From contig NZ_JBDZDQ010000001.1 of the NCBI RefSeq assembly GCF_040049295.1, positions 744,001-808,000 of the forward strand: a stretch of 64,000 bases of DNA, given 5' to 3'. Source of the stretch: Sphingomonas sp. KR3-1 (GTDB lineage: Bacteria; Pseudomonadota; Alphaproteobacteria; Sphingomonadales; Sphingomonadaceae). A program made the translations under genes and the position numbers. Positions 26,262 to 34,872 of this stretch are shown here, piece after piece; the first letter of the stretch is position 1, and each line of letters opens with the position of its first letter. Under the pieces are notes generated by a model that was given only the letters and a program-made list of their open reading frames with translations, made no database searches and was not told where the DNA came from.

Positions 26262-26807
26262 TCAACCGTTTCGGCGCAGCCCCGGCGCCATGCGCGCGAG
26301 CACGTTGTCGCGCAGCAGGAAATGGTGGCGCAGCGCGGCCACGACATGGATCACCACCAGCGCAGCCATCAGATAGCCGAGCAGCTCATGCGCCTCGTGC
26401 GCATTGTGCGCGATATCCGGCGTGGCGGGCAGTACCGGGATCCGGAACAGGCCGAACCAGTCGATCGGGCGCGGTTTTTCGGGATTGGAAGACAGCAGCC
26501 AGCCGGTGAGCGGCAGGATCAGCAGCAGCGCGTAGAGGAGGAAGTGCACCGCGTTCGCCGCGGTCTTCTCCCAGGCCGACATAACGGCCGGCAGGCGGGG
26601 CGGCGTATGCGCCAGGCGCCAGCCGATGCGGCCGAGGGTGAGCAGCAGCACGGCCATGCCCACCGACTTGTGGATCGGCATCACGCCCCACGCCCGCGGC
26701 ATCGCGTCGTGGAACAGGCCGACGGTCAGGTTGAAGAGAACAAGCGCGGCGATCACCCAGTGGAAGACGATCGCCCCCCGGCTGTAGCGCTCGCCGCGCT
26801 CGATCAT
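26262..26807 (-). CDS. Cytochrome b561
   Basis: A 181-residue four-helix membrane cytochrome that passes electrons, typically from quinol, to a periplasmic acceptor or superoxide. Heme-ligand histidines lie in the helices: VFHWVIAAL (H16), MPIHKSVGM (H46), NAVHFLLYALL and the HELLGYLMAALVVIHV/LRHHF region. Length fits the CybB family. It starts two bases after the sapC stop, so the two form an operon. A small hairpin (26235-26256, CTGCGGGA/TCCCGCAG) follows its stop. Confidence 0.9.
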   Translation of the reverse strand: MIERGERYSRGAIVFHWVIAALVLFNLTVGLFHDAMPRAWGVMPIHKSVGMAVLLLTLGRIGWRLAHTPPRLPAVMSAWEKTAANAVHFLLYALLLILPLTGWLLSSNPEKPRPIDWFGLFRIPVLPATPDIAHNAHEAHELLGYLMAALVVIHVVAALRHHFLLRDNVLARMAPGLRRNG

Positions 26808-26809
26808 GG

Positions 26810-27592
26810 TCAGGCGGTCGGCTGGACCAGCTGCGGCTCGGGCATCTTGCCCTGGCGCACCTGGCGGCCGAAGATGTCGCGCATCAGGCCCAGCGAGAAG
26901 AGATGCGCATAGATGAGCGGCAGCATGCCGTTCTGCACGATCTTGCGCAGCTGGTCGCCGCGCATCTCGTTGAGCTTGGCTTCGTCGATCATCATGAAGC
27001 CGCGATAGACGAAGGGCTGCGCCGCGCCGTCCGGCTGGATGGTGACTTCACCGTCGATCAGCAGGCCCAGCTCCTTGAGCTCGGCCATGAACTGCGCGGT
27101 GCGGGCGCCGGCCTGCTCGAACTGCTCGTTGAACTGCAGGATGCCCTTGGTCACTTCGCTCGGCTCGCCGTTCTCGAACAGCGGCTGGCCGTCCTCGAAC
27201 GCGCCGATCGTCTCCGACGACGGGTCGAAGCAGAGCGACAGCTCGTCGCTGTCCGGGCGCAGGCGCGCCAGCAGGTACGGATAGCGGCGGATATAGGCCG
27301 GAACGTAGAAGTTCTGCTCGTTGAGCGTGCCGTCCTCGTCGAAGAAGGTGTTGATGCCCTCGTTGAGGCCCATCAGCGCGAGCGGCACCGGCTCTTCGCC
27401 CTGCGAGAAGACGATCGGCATGAAGCGCTGCACGAGCGGGAATTCCTCGACGGTGACCGGAACGGCATGCGTCTTGGCAAGGAACGGCGCCTTGTCGGCC
27501 GCGCGAATCTTGAAGTCCGCGTGCTGCTGGCTCGAGAGCGGAAGAATGTCATTGTAGAACAGAGGCAGCGACTGCTGCGGCGCGGAAGCCAT
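26810..27592 (-). CDS. SapC family protein
   Basis: A 260-residue cytoplasmic-looking protein of the SapC family, named for an S-layer-associated gene in Campylobacter and common in alphaproteobacteria. Recognisable segments are FKIRAADKAPFLAKTHAVPV, FPLVQRFMPIVFS and RRYPYLLARL. The molecular role is not known; some relatives sit beside TonB receptors or tryptophan halogenases, but here the partner is a cytochrome b561. The start at 27592 follows a good AGGAGAT site; the upstream extension is discarded. Confidence 0.88.
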   Translation of the reverse strand: MASAPQQSLPLFYNDILPLSSQQHADFKIRAADKAPFLAKTHAVPVTVEEFPLVQRFMPIVFSQGEEPVPLALMGLNEGINTFFDEDGTLNEQNFYVPAYIRRYPYLLARLRPDSDELSLCFDPSSETIGAFEDGQPLFENGEPSEVTKGILQFNEQFEQAGARTAQFMAELKELGLLIDGEVTIQPDGAAQPFVYRGFMMIDEAKLNEMRGDQLRKIVQNGMLPLIYAHLFSLGLMRDIFGRQVRQGKMPEPQLVQPTA

Positions 27593-27647
27593 CCTAAATC
27601 TCCTGGGAACTAAATAATGCTGATGTCTGGAATCCCGGGGCGTGGGT

Positions 27648-29096
27648 CTATGGGGTGTGAGGCTCGGGCGCAAGCGCTACCAGTTTGCCCGGATTCAGGA
27701 TTCCGCGGGGATCCAGTGCCATTTTGATCGCTTTCAGCGCCGCGATGCGCGACGGCGGGCTCAGCCGTTCCAGTTCGGCACGCTTCATCTGGCCGATTCC
27801 GTGCTCGGCGGAGATCGACCCGCCCTCGGCCACCACCATGTCATAGACCAGGCTGCTGATCGCCGGGCCGTCGCCGGCATACCAGCTGTCGCGATCGGCG
27901 CCCTTGGGCGCGCGGACGTGGAAATGGACATTGCCGTCGCCCAGGTGCCCGAAGGCAGTGGCGGTGGTGCCGGGGAAGCGGCGCTCGGCCTCGGCCGCGG
28001 CATCGACCATGAAGCTCGGCATCTTGTCGACCGGCACCGATATGTCGTGCTGCATCGCCGGCCCGAGCGCGCGCTCGGCCTCGGAGATCGAATCGCGGAT
28101 ATGCCAGAACGCCTCGACCTGCGCCTCGCTCGACGAGATCACCGCATCCTCCGCCAGCCCGGCCTCGAACACCGGGCCGAGCAGCCGCTCGAGCAGCGCT
28201 GCCGGCGGCTCGGCGCCCGCCTCGGTCGCGACCGATTCGATCAGCACGTGCCAGGCATGCGTGCCGGCGAGCGGCGCGCGGGTGCCGGGGATATGATCGA
28301 TCACATGCGCCAGGATCTCGCCCGGGATGATCTCGAAGCTCTCGATCGTGGTGGTGCGCGCTTCCATCATGCGCAGGATCTCGAGCGCGCGGTGCGGGCT
28401 CTCGACTCCCACCCAGGCGGCGGCGCGCTCGGTGATCGCGGGATAGAGGCGCAGCGTCGCGGCAGTGACGATGCCGATCGTTCCCTCGGCGCCGATCAGC
28501 AGCTGAGTGAGGTCATAGCCGCGATTGTCCTTCTTGAGCGGCACGAGCCCGTCATGGATCGAGCCATCGGGCAGCACGGCCTCCACCCCGGCGACGAGGT
28601 GGCGCATGTTGCCGAAGCGCAGCACCTGGGTGCCGCCGGCATTGGTGGAAACCAGCCCGCCGATCGTCGCGCTGCCCTTGGCGCCGAGCGTCAGCGGGAA
28701 GCGGCGGCCCTGCTCGGCCACGGCATTGTGAAAGGTCGTCAGGATCACCCCGGCCTCGGCCACGGCGAGATTGGCCACCGGGTCGATCGCGCGGATGCGG
28801 TTCATCCGCCGCGTGGAAAGCAGCAGCGCCGAGCCGTCCGCCGGCGGCGTCGCCCCGCCGACCATCCCGGTATTGCCGCCCTGGGGGACGATCTTGACGC
28901 CGAGCTCACCGGCGAGCCGGATGATTTCCGCCACCTCCGCCGTCGATCCGGGCGAGAGGAGCGCGGGCGCGCTGCCGTGATAGCGGCCGCGCCAATCGGA
29001 CTCCCAGGGCTCGATCGCGTGGGGATCGGTGGTGACCGCCTTGGCGCCGAAGCGCTCCAAAACGGCGTCGACAAGCTGCTGTTGTGCTGGTGTCAT
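27648..29096 (-). CDS. FAD-linked D-2-hydroxyacid dehydrogenase (D-2-hydroxyglutarate type)
   Basis: A 482-residue flavoprotein of the VAO/GlcD family. The FAD-binding loop is PQGGNTGMVGG (about residues 71-81) and the second glycine segment is TIGGLVSTNAGG. The C-terminal metal-binding HLGDGNVHFH and AEHGIGQMKR motifs are those of D-2-hydroxyglutarate and D-lactate dehydrogenases. D-2-hydroxyglutarate, made as a side product of serine synthesis, is the most likely substrate from overall pattern. It appears monocistronic and is divergent from the small secreted protein gene. Confidence 0.88.
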   Translation of the reverse strand: MTPAQQQLVDAVLERFGAKAVTTDPHAIEPWESDWRGRYHGSAPALLSPGSTAEVAEIIRLAGELGVKIVPQGGNTGMVGGATPPADGSALLLSTRRMNRIRAIDPVANLAVAEAGVILTTFHNAVAEQGRRFPLTLGAKGSATIGGLVSTNAGGTQVLRFGNMRHLVAGVEAVLPDGSIHDGLVPLKKDNRGYDLTQLLIGAEGTIGIVTAATLRLYPAITERAAAWVGVESPHRALEILRMMEARTTTIESFEIIPGEILAHVIDHIPGTRAPLAGTHAWHVLIESVATEAGAEPPAALLERLLGPVFEAGLAEDAVISSSEAQVEAFWHIRDSISEAERALGPAMQHDISVPVDKMPSFMVDAAAEAERRFPGTTATAFGHLGDGNVHFHVRAPKGADRDSWYAGDGPAISSLVYDMVVAEGGSISAEHGIGQMKRAELERLSPPSRIAALKAIKMALDPRGILNPGKLVALAPEPHTP

Positions 29097-29170
29097 GGCA
29101 TTTTTGGGCTAGCACGTGCCGGCCCAGTTCATCCACTGTTCAAACCTCGGTCGTACATAACCAACGTGAC

Positions 29171-29647
29171 ATGCCGAATCCGTTTGCCGTCTCCTCCAGC
29201 CTGTTGCTCCTCGCCGCCGCGCCTGCCGCGGCGCCGGACGGCGTGCCCGACTGGAACGCCGTCACCGCGAGCATCCAGCAACAGGCGCAGCAGCAGGAGC
29301 GCGTGACGATCCAGGTGCCGCGCGTCACCATCACCAGCAGCGCCACGATCATCATCCGCCGCGCGCCGCGCATCGTCGAGAAAAAGGCCAAGGACTGCCT
29401 GAAGATCCAGGACATCGCAGGCTTTGCCGGGGTGAACACGGAGGACAGCGTCGACCTGGTGCTGCGCGACGGCACGCTGCTGCGCGCGAAGCTGGGCCGC
29501 GATTGCGCGGCGCTGGGCGCCTATAACGGCTTCTATATCAAGGCGAACAAGGACCAGAAGATCTGCGCCGGGCGCGACGCGTTTCGCACCCGATCGGGCC
29601 GATCCTGCGACGTCGATGGCTTCCGGACGCTCGAACTGGCGCGTTAA
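29171..29647 (+). CDS. Hypothetical secreted protein
   Basis: A 158-residue protein with a short signal peptide (residues 1-20, SSLLLLAAAPAAAP). A Gln-rich stretch (ASIQQQAQQQERVTIQVPR) follows, then a compact domain with four Cys (DCLKIQ, DCAAL, KICAG, SCDVDG) that could form two disulfides. No family recognised. The ATG at 29171 is the only start giving a signal peptide. It is probably periplasmic. Confidence 0.7.
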   Translation: MPNPFAVSSSLLLLAAAPAAAPDGVPDWNAVTASIQQQAQQQERVTIQVPRVTITSSATIIIRRAPRIVEKKAKDCLKIQDIAGFAGVNTEDSVDLVLRDGTLLRAKLGRDCAALGAYNGFYIKANKDQKICAGRDAFRTRSGRSCDVDGFRTLELAR

Positions 29648-29749
29648 GGCGCGCGGACACACCTCCACGCTTGACTTTCCCGAGCAAATCCGCAAGCGCG
29701 TGAAGGCTTTGCGGCGAGGACCATCCACGCCCGATTTCCGGAAAATTGC

Positions 29750-31189
29750 ATGAACTTTGCCGATCTCGGCCTTTCTGACGAACTTCTGCGTGCGGTGACC
29801 GACGCGGGCTATACCGAGCCCACGCCTATCCAGCAGCAGTCGATCCCCCCGGTCCTCATGGGTAAGGACCTCATCGGCATCGCCCAGACGGGCACGGGCA
29901 AGACCGCTGCCTTCGTGCTGCCGATGATCGACATCCTTGGCGAAGGGCGCACCCGCGCGCTGATGCCGCGCTCGCTCATCCTCGAGCCGACGCGCGAGCT
30001 CGCCGCCCAGGTCGCGGAGAATTTCGAGAAGTACGGCACCCACCACAAGCTCTCGATGGCGCTGCTGATCGGCGGCGTGCAGATGGGCGACCAGGTCAAG
30101 GCGCTCGAAAAGGGCGTCGATGTGCTGATCGCCACGCCGGGCCGGCTGATGGACCTGTTCGGCCGCGGCAAGATCCTGCTCAACGGCTGCAGCCTGCTCG
30201 TCATCGACGAGGCGGACCGGATGCTCGACATGGGGTTCATCCCCGATATCGAGGAAATCTGCACCAAGCTGCCCAAGGAGCGGCAGACGCTGCTCTTCTC
30301 GGCGACGATGCCGCCGGTGATCAAGAAGCTGGCGGACAAGTTCCTCAACGATCCCAAGCGGGTCGAGGTCGCCCGGCCGGCAACGACCAACACCAACATC
30401 ACCCAGTTCCTGATCGAGACCAGCGCGACCAGGAAGCGCGACACGCTGCGCGCGCTGCTCGAGGCCGAGAACGTCCAGACCGGCATCATCTTCTGCAACC
30501 GCAAGACCACGGTGCGCGAGCTCAACAAGAGCCTGCAGCGCTATGGCTTCCGTTCGGCGGAGATCCATGGCGACATGGACCAGCCGGCGCGCATCGCCGA
30601 GCTGGACCGCTTCAAGCGGGGCGACGTGAACATCCTCGTCGCCTCCGACGTCGCCGCGCGCGGGCTCGACATCAAGGGCGTGAGCCACGTCTACAATTTC
30701 GACGCTCCCTGGCATCCGGATGATTATGTCCACCGCATCGGCCGCACCGGCCGCGCGGGCGCCAAGGGCACCGCCTATACGCTGGTGACCAAGGAAGACG
30801 ACGAGAACATTTCCAACATCGAGAAGCTCACCGGGCAGAAGATCAGCCGGGTGAAGCTGCGCGCGGCACCTGCCGCCGAGGAGGACGAGCCGCGCGAGGA
30901 AGCGCCGCGCGGGCGAGGCCGCGGCCGTGGCAAGGCCGAAGAGGAAAAGCCCAAGTCGCGCGCGCGCGGCAAGAAGGACGAGCCGGCGGCCGAGGAAGCG
31001 GCGCGCGAGACGCCAAAGCGCGAGCCGCGCGCCCGCGAGGAAGCGCCGCGTCGCGAGCGCGAATCGCGCCTGCGCGATGAGCCGCCGCGTCGCGATCGGG
31101 GCGGTCGCCGCGGTGACCGCGACGACGGTCCGGATGATGGCTGGAACGGCCCGGTCCCCGATTTCCTGAACTACACGCTCGCCGAATGA
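29750..31189 (+). CDS. DEAD-box RNA helicase, RhlE-like
   Basis: ATP-dependent RNA helicase of 479 residues. The ordered motifs are the Q motif (TPIQQQSIP), I AQTGTGKT (45-52), Ia PTREL, Ib TPGRLMDL, II DEAD, III SAT, V ARGLDIKGV and VI HRIGRTGRAG. A long low-complexity tail from about residue 375, rich in Glu, Arg and Gly, probably adds RNA binding. The RhlE-like core suggests roles in ribosome assembly or mRNA decay. Its stop overlaps the start of the thioredoxin-like gene (ATGA at 31186-31189), making a three-gene operon with the DUF1289 gene. Confidence 0.94.
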   Translation: MNFADLGLSDELLRAVTDAGYTEPTPIQQQSIPPVLMGKDLIGIAQTGTGKTAAFVLPMIDILGEGRTRALMPRSLILEPTRELAAQVAENFEKYGTHHKLSMALLIGGVQMGDQVKALEKGVDVLIATPGRLMDLFGRGKILLNGCSLLVIDEADRMLDMGFIPDIEEICTKLPKERQTLLFSATMPPVIKKLADKFLNDPKRVEVARPATTNTNITQFLIETSATRKRDTLRALLEAENVQTGIIFCNRKTTVRELNKSLQRYGFRSAEIHGDMDQPARIAELDRFKRGDVNILVASDVAARGLDIKGVSHVYNFDAPWHPDDYVHRIGRTGRAGAKGTAYTLVTKEDDENISNIEKLTGQKISRVKLRAAPAAEEDEPREEAPRGRGRGRGKAEEEKPKSRARGKKDEPAAEEAARETPKREPRAREEAPRRERESRLRDEPPRRDRGGRRGDRDDGPDDGWNGPVPDFLNYTLAE

Positions 31190-31704
31190 TCCGCGTCGCC
31201 GGGCTGTCGCTCGCGCTGGCGGCGCTGGCGCTGCCCGGTGCCGTGCATGCCCAGGCGGCGGCGCCGCGGCTCAAGGTTCGCAGCCTCGAGCAGCTGCCCT
31301 ATCCCCTGCCCGCGCCCTATGACGCGCGGCGCAACGGACCGGCCGATGTCGATGCGGCGCTCGCCCGGGCGAAGCAGGCGCACAAGCTGCTGCTCGTCGA
31401 CTTCGGCGCCAATTGGTGCGTCGATTGCCGGGTGCTGGCCGGCGTGCTCGCACTGCCCGACCTGCATGGCTGGATGCTGCGCCACTATGAGCTGGTGCAG
31501 GTCGATATCGGCCAGTTCGACCGCAATCTCGACCTGCCCCGCCGCTTCGGCGGGCAGCATCTCGACGCGGTGCCGGCGATGCTGGTGATCGACCCGCAGA
31601 CGGGCAAGCTGCGCAACGGCAACGACCTGCTCGGACTCAGCGACGCCCGGCTGATGCAGCCGCAGGAGATGGCCGACTGGCTGGCGCGCTGGGTGCGCCG
31701 ATGA
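31186..31704 (+). CDS. Secreted thioredoxin-like protein
   Basis: A 172-residue protein with signal peptide (residues 1-23, PGAVHAQ) and a thioredoxin fold. The redox motif is NWCVDC rather than WCGPC, as in DsbD C-terminal and related DUF899-free thioredoxin families. It could hold or reduce disulfides in the periplasm and might be served by the DsbD-like protein at 6.9-8.9 kb. It overlaps by four bases with both the helicase upstream and the DUF1289 gene downstream, suggesting translational coupling. Confidence 0.85.
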   Translation: MIRVAGLSLALAALALPGAVHAQAAAPRLKVRSLEQLPYPLPAPYDARRNGPADVDAALARAKQAHKLLLVDFGANWCVDCRVLAGVLALPDLHGWMLRHYELVQVDIGQFDRNLDLPRRFGGQHLDAVPAMLVIDPQTGKLRNGNDLLGLSDARLMQPQEMADWLARWVRR

Positions 31705-31898
31705 TCGAATATGTGCCCGTCATCGAGAGCCCGTGCATGAGCCTTTGCGTGATGGACGAAGCCAGCGGCTGGTGTCTGGGCTGCGGACGCACGCTCGACG
31801 AGATCGCCCGCTGGGGGCAGACCGACCAGGCCGACCGCGATGCGGTGATGGCGGCGCTGCCAGCGCGCATGGAGCGGCTGGAGGGAAAGGCCCTTTAG
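31701..31898 (+). CDS. DUF1289 protein
   Basis: A 65-residue Cys-rich protein of the DUF1289 family. The cysteine pattern SPCMSLCVMDEASGWCLGCGRT is diagnostic and probably binds zinc or an iron-sulfur cluster. The family's function is not settled. It is the last gene of the helicase-thioredoxin operon. An inverted repeat about 60 bp downstream may act as terminator. Confidence 0.9.
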   Translation: MIEYVPVIESPCMSLCVMDEASGWCLGCGRTLDEIARWGQTDQADRDAVMAALPARMERLEGKAL

Positions 31899-31955
31899 GG
31901 GCGATCGACCCTCGCGGCATCCCGCGACACTTGCGATTCAGTCGCCCTTGCGGCT

Positions 31956-32046
31956 CCCCGGCGGAGACCGGGGCCAGTTGCAACGCCGACCGAGAGCTGT
32001 TCGCGCCTGACCGGCTATGCCGTGCTGGACCCGGTCTCCGCCGGGG
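31956..32046. repeat. Inverted repeat with 17-bp perfect arms
   Basis: Arms CCCCGGCGGAGACCGGG (31956-31972) and its exact complement (32030-32046) flank a 57-base spacer. The core resembles, but is not identical to, the CCGGCGAAGGCCGG family at 1.6 and 33.1 kb. It lies between the convergent DUF1289 gene and a small membrane protein gene. Confidence 0.85.
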
Positions 32047-32090
32047 ATCGGCTTGCGGCCGGGGGCGGTATAGTCGCCCCTCGATATGCC

Positions 32091-32333
32091 TTAGGTCTGC
32101 ACGCCACGCAGCGCCGCTTGTGCCCGACCGGGGTTGGCGCACTGGCCGGCGAGGAGCAGCAGCACCAGTCCAAAGGCTATGAGCAACGGCCATCGGACGA
32201 AGCGCGTGTCGCGCTTTCGCGCGAGCCGGTTGCCGACGAACACGCCCAAGGCGATGATGCCGCCATAGATCAGCACGTACCCGATTATCGCCCCGGCCGC
32301 ATGGCCAGCATCATAGGCTGCCGAGTGATCCAC
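32091..32333 (-). CDS. Small membrane protein, 80 residues
   Basis: Two predicted membrane helices (IIGYVLIYGGIIALGVFVG and WPLLIAFGLVLLLLAGQC) joined by a basic loop (NRLARKRDTRFVR). No family recognised. The Met start gives a short His/Tyr-containing N terminus. It stands alone on the minus strand between an inverted repeat and a glutathione transferase gene. Confidence 0.6.
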   Translation of the reverse strand: MDHSAAYDAGHAAGAIIGYVLIYGGIIALGVFVGNRLARKRDTRFVRWPLLIAFGLVLLLLAGQCANPGRAQAALRGVQT

Positions 32334-32397
32334 TCCGCCCTCCAGTTTCTCCAGTTGATTACGCTAACGCAACAACTTGACCGGGACGAGCCAGGAC

Positions 32398-33033
32398 TCA
32401 GGCGGGCGTCTTGGCCGCCTCGAGTTCCGCTGCCAGCGCGTCGTCCTTCTCGCTCGCCCGCCGATAGGCCTCGCGGCTGCTCAGCCGGCCGAAATAGTCG
32501 AGAAAGGCCTGGCGCTTGGGCAAGGTGCCGAACATCGTGCCCCAGCCGACCGCCGAGCCGACATAGATGTCCGCCGCGGTGAAGCGGTCGCCGGCGATAT
32601 AGGGATGCGCCGAGACGGCCTTTTCGAGCACGTCAACGGTCAGGTCGAAATTGCCATAGCCGAACATGCGGCCCTGCTCGGGCGAGGGCGTGAACTGTGC
32701 GTGATTGTTGGTCACCGCCTGTTCGACCGGGCCGGCGGCGAAGAACAGCCAGCGATAATAATCGGCGCGCTCGTCCGCGTTCGGCGCGAGGCCGGCCTCG
32801 GGGAATGCCTCGGCCAGATAAGCGCAGATCGCGGCGCATTCGGTGACGACATGGCCGTTATGGACGATCGCCGGCACCTTCCCCATCGGGTTCACCGACA
32901 GATAGTCCTCGCCCTTCATCGTCGTGCCGTAGCTGACCGGCTGCGTCTCATAGGCGGCGCCGGCTTCCTCCAGCGCCCAGCGGGCGATGCGCCCGCGCGA
33001 CTGGGGGTGCGTGTAGAAGATCAGATCGCCCAT
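32398..33033 (-). CDS. Glutathione S-transferase family protein
   Basis: A 211-residue protein with an N-terminal thioredoxin-like domain (FYTHPQSRGRIARWALEEAG, with the Ser/Arg region at the glutathione site and NPMGKVPAI, the cis-Pro segment). A helical C-terminal domain carries the N-capping motif FTAADIYVG. It conjugates glutathione or acts as a peroxidase or isomerase; the substrate is not evident. The start at 33033 follows a GGGAGTCTC site. A second, only distantly similar transferase lies at 39.7 kb. Confidence 0.9.
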   Translation of the reverse strand: MGDLIFYTHPQSRGRIARWALEEAGAAYETQPVSYGTTMKGEDYLSVNPMGKVPAIVHNGHVVTECAAICAYLAEAFPEAGLAPNADERADYYRWLFFAAGPVEQAVTNNHAQFTPSPEQGRMFGYGNFDLTVDVLEKAVSAHPYIAGDRFTAADIYVGSAVGWGTMFGTLPKRQAFLDYFGRLSSREAYRRASEKDDALAAELEAAKTPA

Positions 33034-33107
33034 GAGACTCCCTTCCGAATCATGAGAACATAAGGTGAACTCTATTCCTGTGCCGGTCAAGCGCTCGATA
33101 ATCCGTC

Positions 33108-33127
33108 ATCCCGGCCTTCGCCGGGAT
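33108..33127. terminator. Small GC hairpin between minus-strand genes
   Basis: ATCCCGGC, loop CTTC, GCCGGGAT: a perfect 8-bp stem 9 bases after the dienelactone hydrolase stop. There is no U tract. It is a minimal unit of the CCGGCCTTCGCCGG palindrome family. Confidence 0.5.
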
Positions 33128-33136
33128 CACGACCAA

Positions 33137-33982
33137 TTACAGCGGCTTGAACGTCTCCAGCAGCCGATCCCAGGCCTTGTTCGCCTGGTCGGCATTGTAG
33201 ACCTGGCTGTCCGGCGGGCACCAGCCGTGCATCGTGCCCTTGTAGACCTCGATCTCCGCCGGCTGGTTGCTGGCGGCGAAGGCGGCCTTGAGCTTGTCCT
33301 TGTCGGTCGGCGAGCGCGTGTCGTCATTCTCGGCGATCGCGATCAGCCAGCGCGCCTTCATGTTCGGCACTAGCGCGATCAGCCCATCGGCCGCGATCCC
33401 GCCGCCATGGAAGGTCGCGCCGCCACGAACGCGGGCGGGCGCCGCCGCGGCGGTGTACATGGCCATCGGCCCGCCCATGCAATAGCCGGTGCTGCCCACG
33501 CCGCGCTTCGTGTCGACTTCCTTCTGGCCGTCGACCCAGGCGACAAAGGCCTTGGCGTCGCGCATGGTCGCGTCTGCGGTGAGCAGCGTGCGCCATGGGC
33601 CGACCTTGGCCTTGAGCGCATCGTCAAAACCCTGCCCCTGCGTGACGAAGGGCGTCTTGGTCGAGCGGTAGAACTGGTTGACGGTGAGCACCGCATAGCC
33701 CGACTGGGCGAGCCGGTCCGCCATCTGGCGAAAGGCAGGGCGCAAGCCGAAGATGTCGGGCCACACGATCACGGCGGGATGCCTGCCGGCGGCGGGCGCG
33801 ACGAAATAGGCGTCGCAGCTGCCGTCGGGCGTGACGATGGTGACGTCGCGGCCCGTGATCTCGGCGGCGTTGGCCGGGACCGGCAGCAGCGCCATCGCCC
33901 CCGCGGCCGCCGCGCCCGCACCGAACTCGCGGCGGGTCAGCAGGAAGCGGGCATTGTCCTCGGCGGTATGGTCGTCACACAT
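33137..33982 (-). CDS. Dienelactone hydrolase family protein, probably Tat-exported
   Basis: A 281-residue alpha/beta hydrolase. The nucleophile is the Cys in GYCMGG, followed by the Asp region AENDDTRS and the His in GTMHGWC, the three-residue set of dienelactone hydrolases. An N-terminal twin-arginine-like signal (LTRREFGAGAAAAGAMALL, ending NAAEI) indicates export in the folded state. Many such proteins are general carboxymethylenebutenolidase-like esterases, so the natural substrate cannot be named. No aromatic-degradation genes lie beside it. Confidence 0.88.
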   Translation of the reverse strand: MCDDHTAEDNARFLLTRREFGAGAAAAGAMALLPVPANAAEITGRDVTIVTPDGSCDAYFVAPAAGRHPAVIVWPDIFGLRPAFRQMADRLAQSGYAVLTVNQFYRSTKTPFVTQGQGFDDALKAKVGPWRTLLTADATMRDAKAFVAWVDGQKEVDTKRGVGSTGYCMGGPMAMYTAAAAPARVRGGATFHGGGIAADGLIALVPNMKARWLIAIAENDDTRSPTDKDKLKAAFAASNQPAEIEVYKGTMHGWCPPDSQVYNADQANKAWDRLLETFKPL

Positions 33983-34052
33983 TCGGCTTCCTCCACGCTG
34001 TCCGTCGCGACGCGAGTCGCGCCCGGGAGGCTACACGCGCTGCCCGCGCCCG

Positions 34053-34739
34053 TCATGCCGCAAGGCGCGCGTGCCGGGCAAAGGGGCTGAGGCCGAGCCA
34101 TTGCTGCATGTGCCGCGCGATCTCGGGCGCGCCGGTGAGCAGCAGCGCCTCGCGGTCGAGCGCCGCACGGACCGTGTCATAGCCCATCCAGATCGCCGTC
34201 ATCGTGCGCAGGTCCGATGCGGCATAGAGATCGACATCGAAGCCCGGATCGATCGCGCACAGATCCACTTCGCCACCGGGCTCGACCACGAGCCAGTAGC
34301 GCCGCTTGGCCTCAGGCTCTTCGGGGAAGCGGAACTGGATCACGCTGCGCCGGGGCGGCAACGGCGTGGGATCGAGATGGCGGCGCATGTCCCACATCAG
34401 CAGCTGCGCATCGAGATGCTCGAGCGACAGCTCATAGGAGACCCAGCGCTGCCCCCAGATGCCGAACGCCTCGACCAGGGGGCCGAGCTCGCGCCCCGCC
34501 TCGGTAAGGCGGTATTCGCTGCCGCCTTCCCCGCCGCGCTCGACGATGCCCGCGCATTCCAGCTCCTTCAGCCGCTGCGAGAGCAGAGCCGGCGACATGC
34601 GCGGCACGCCGCGGCGCAAGTCGTTGAACCGCGTCGATCCGGCGACCAGCTCGCGCAGCAACACCACCGTCCAGCGCGTGCACAAGATCTCCGCCGCCAT
34701 CGCGACCGGGCAGAATTGCTTGTAGCTCCCTTGCGTCAT
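34053..34739 (-). CDS. HxlR-family regulator with C-terminal SCP2-like domain
   Basis: A 228-residue repressor-type protein. Residues 5-100 form a winged helix of the HxlR family (CPVAMAAEILCTRWTVVLLREL and RFNDLRRGVPRMSPALLSQRLKEL). The C-terminal half resembles a sterol-carrier-like ligand pocket (LRTMTAIWMGYDTVRAALDREALLLTG, ending WLGLSPFA). The fusion suggests direct sensing of a lipid or acyl ligand. It is divergent from an acyl-CoA dehydrogenase gene, with a strong palindrome between them. The ATG at 34739 has an AAGGA site; a TTG lies two codons upstream. Confidence 0.87.
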   Translation of the reverse strand: MTQGSYKQFCPVAMAAEILCTRWTVVLLRELVAGSTRFNDLRRGVPRMSPALLSQRLKELECAGIVERGGEGGSEYRLTEAGRELGPLVEAFGIWGQRWVSYELSLEHLDAQLLMWDMRRHLDPTPLPPRRSVIQFRFPEEPEAKRRYWLVVEPGGEVDLCAIDPGFDVDLYAASDLRTMTAIWMGYDTVRAALDREALLLTGAPEIARHMQQWLGLSPFARHARLAA

Positions 34740-34792
34740 TCCCAATCCTTCACGAACGTGCAGTCAGACTAGTTCAGACTCTGTACCGGGCA

Positions 34793-34809
34793 AGTTCAGT
34801 TTCTGAACT
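34793..34809. promoter_or_regulatory. Candidate HxlR operator
   Basis: Perfect 17-bp palindrome AGTTCAG TTT CTGAACT in the intergenic region between the regulator and acyl-CoA dehydrogenase genes. A second AGTTCAG half-site lies 23 bases upstream (34771-34777). Binding here could silence both divergent promoters. Confidence 0.65.
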
Positions 34810-34872
34810 GGAGCATGCCCGGAAGGATAGGCGATTGGGGTCACGACCGATCGACTGGAAGAGGGAATGCGA

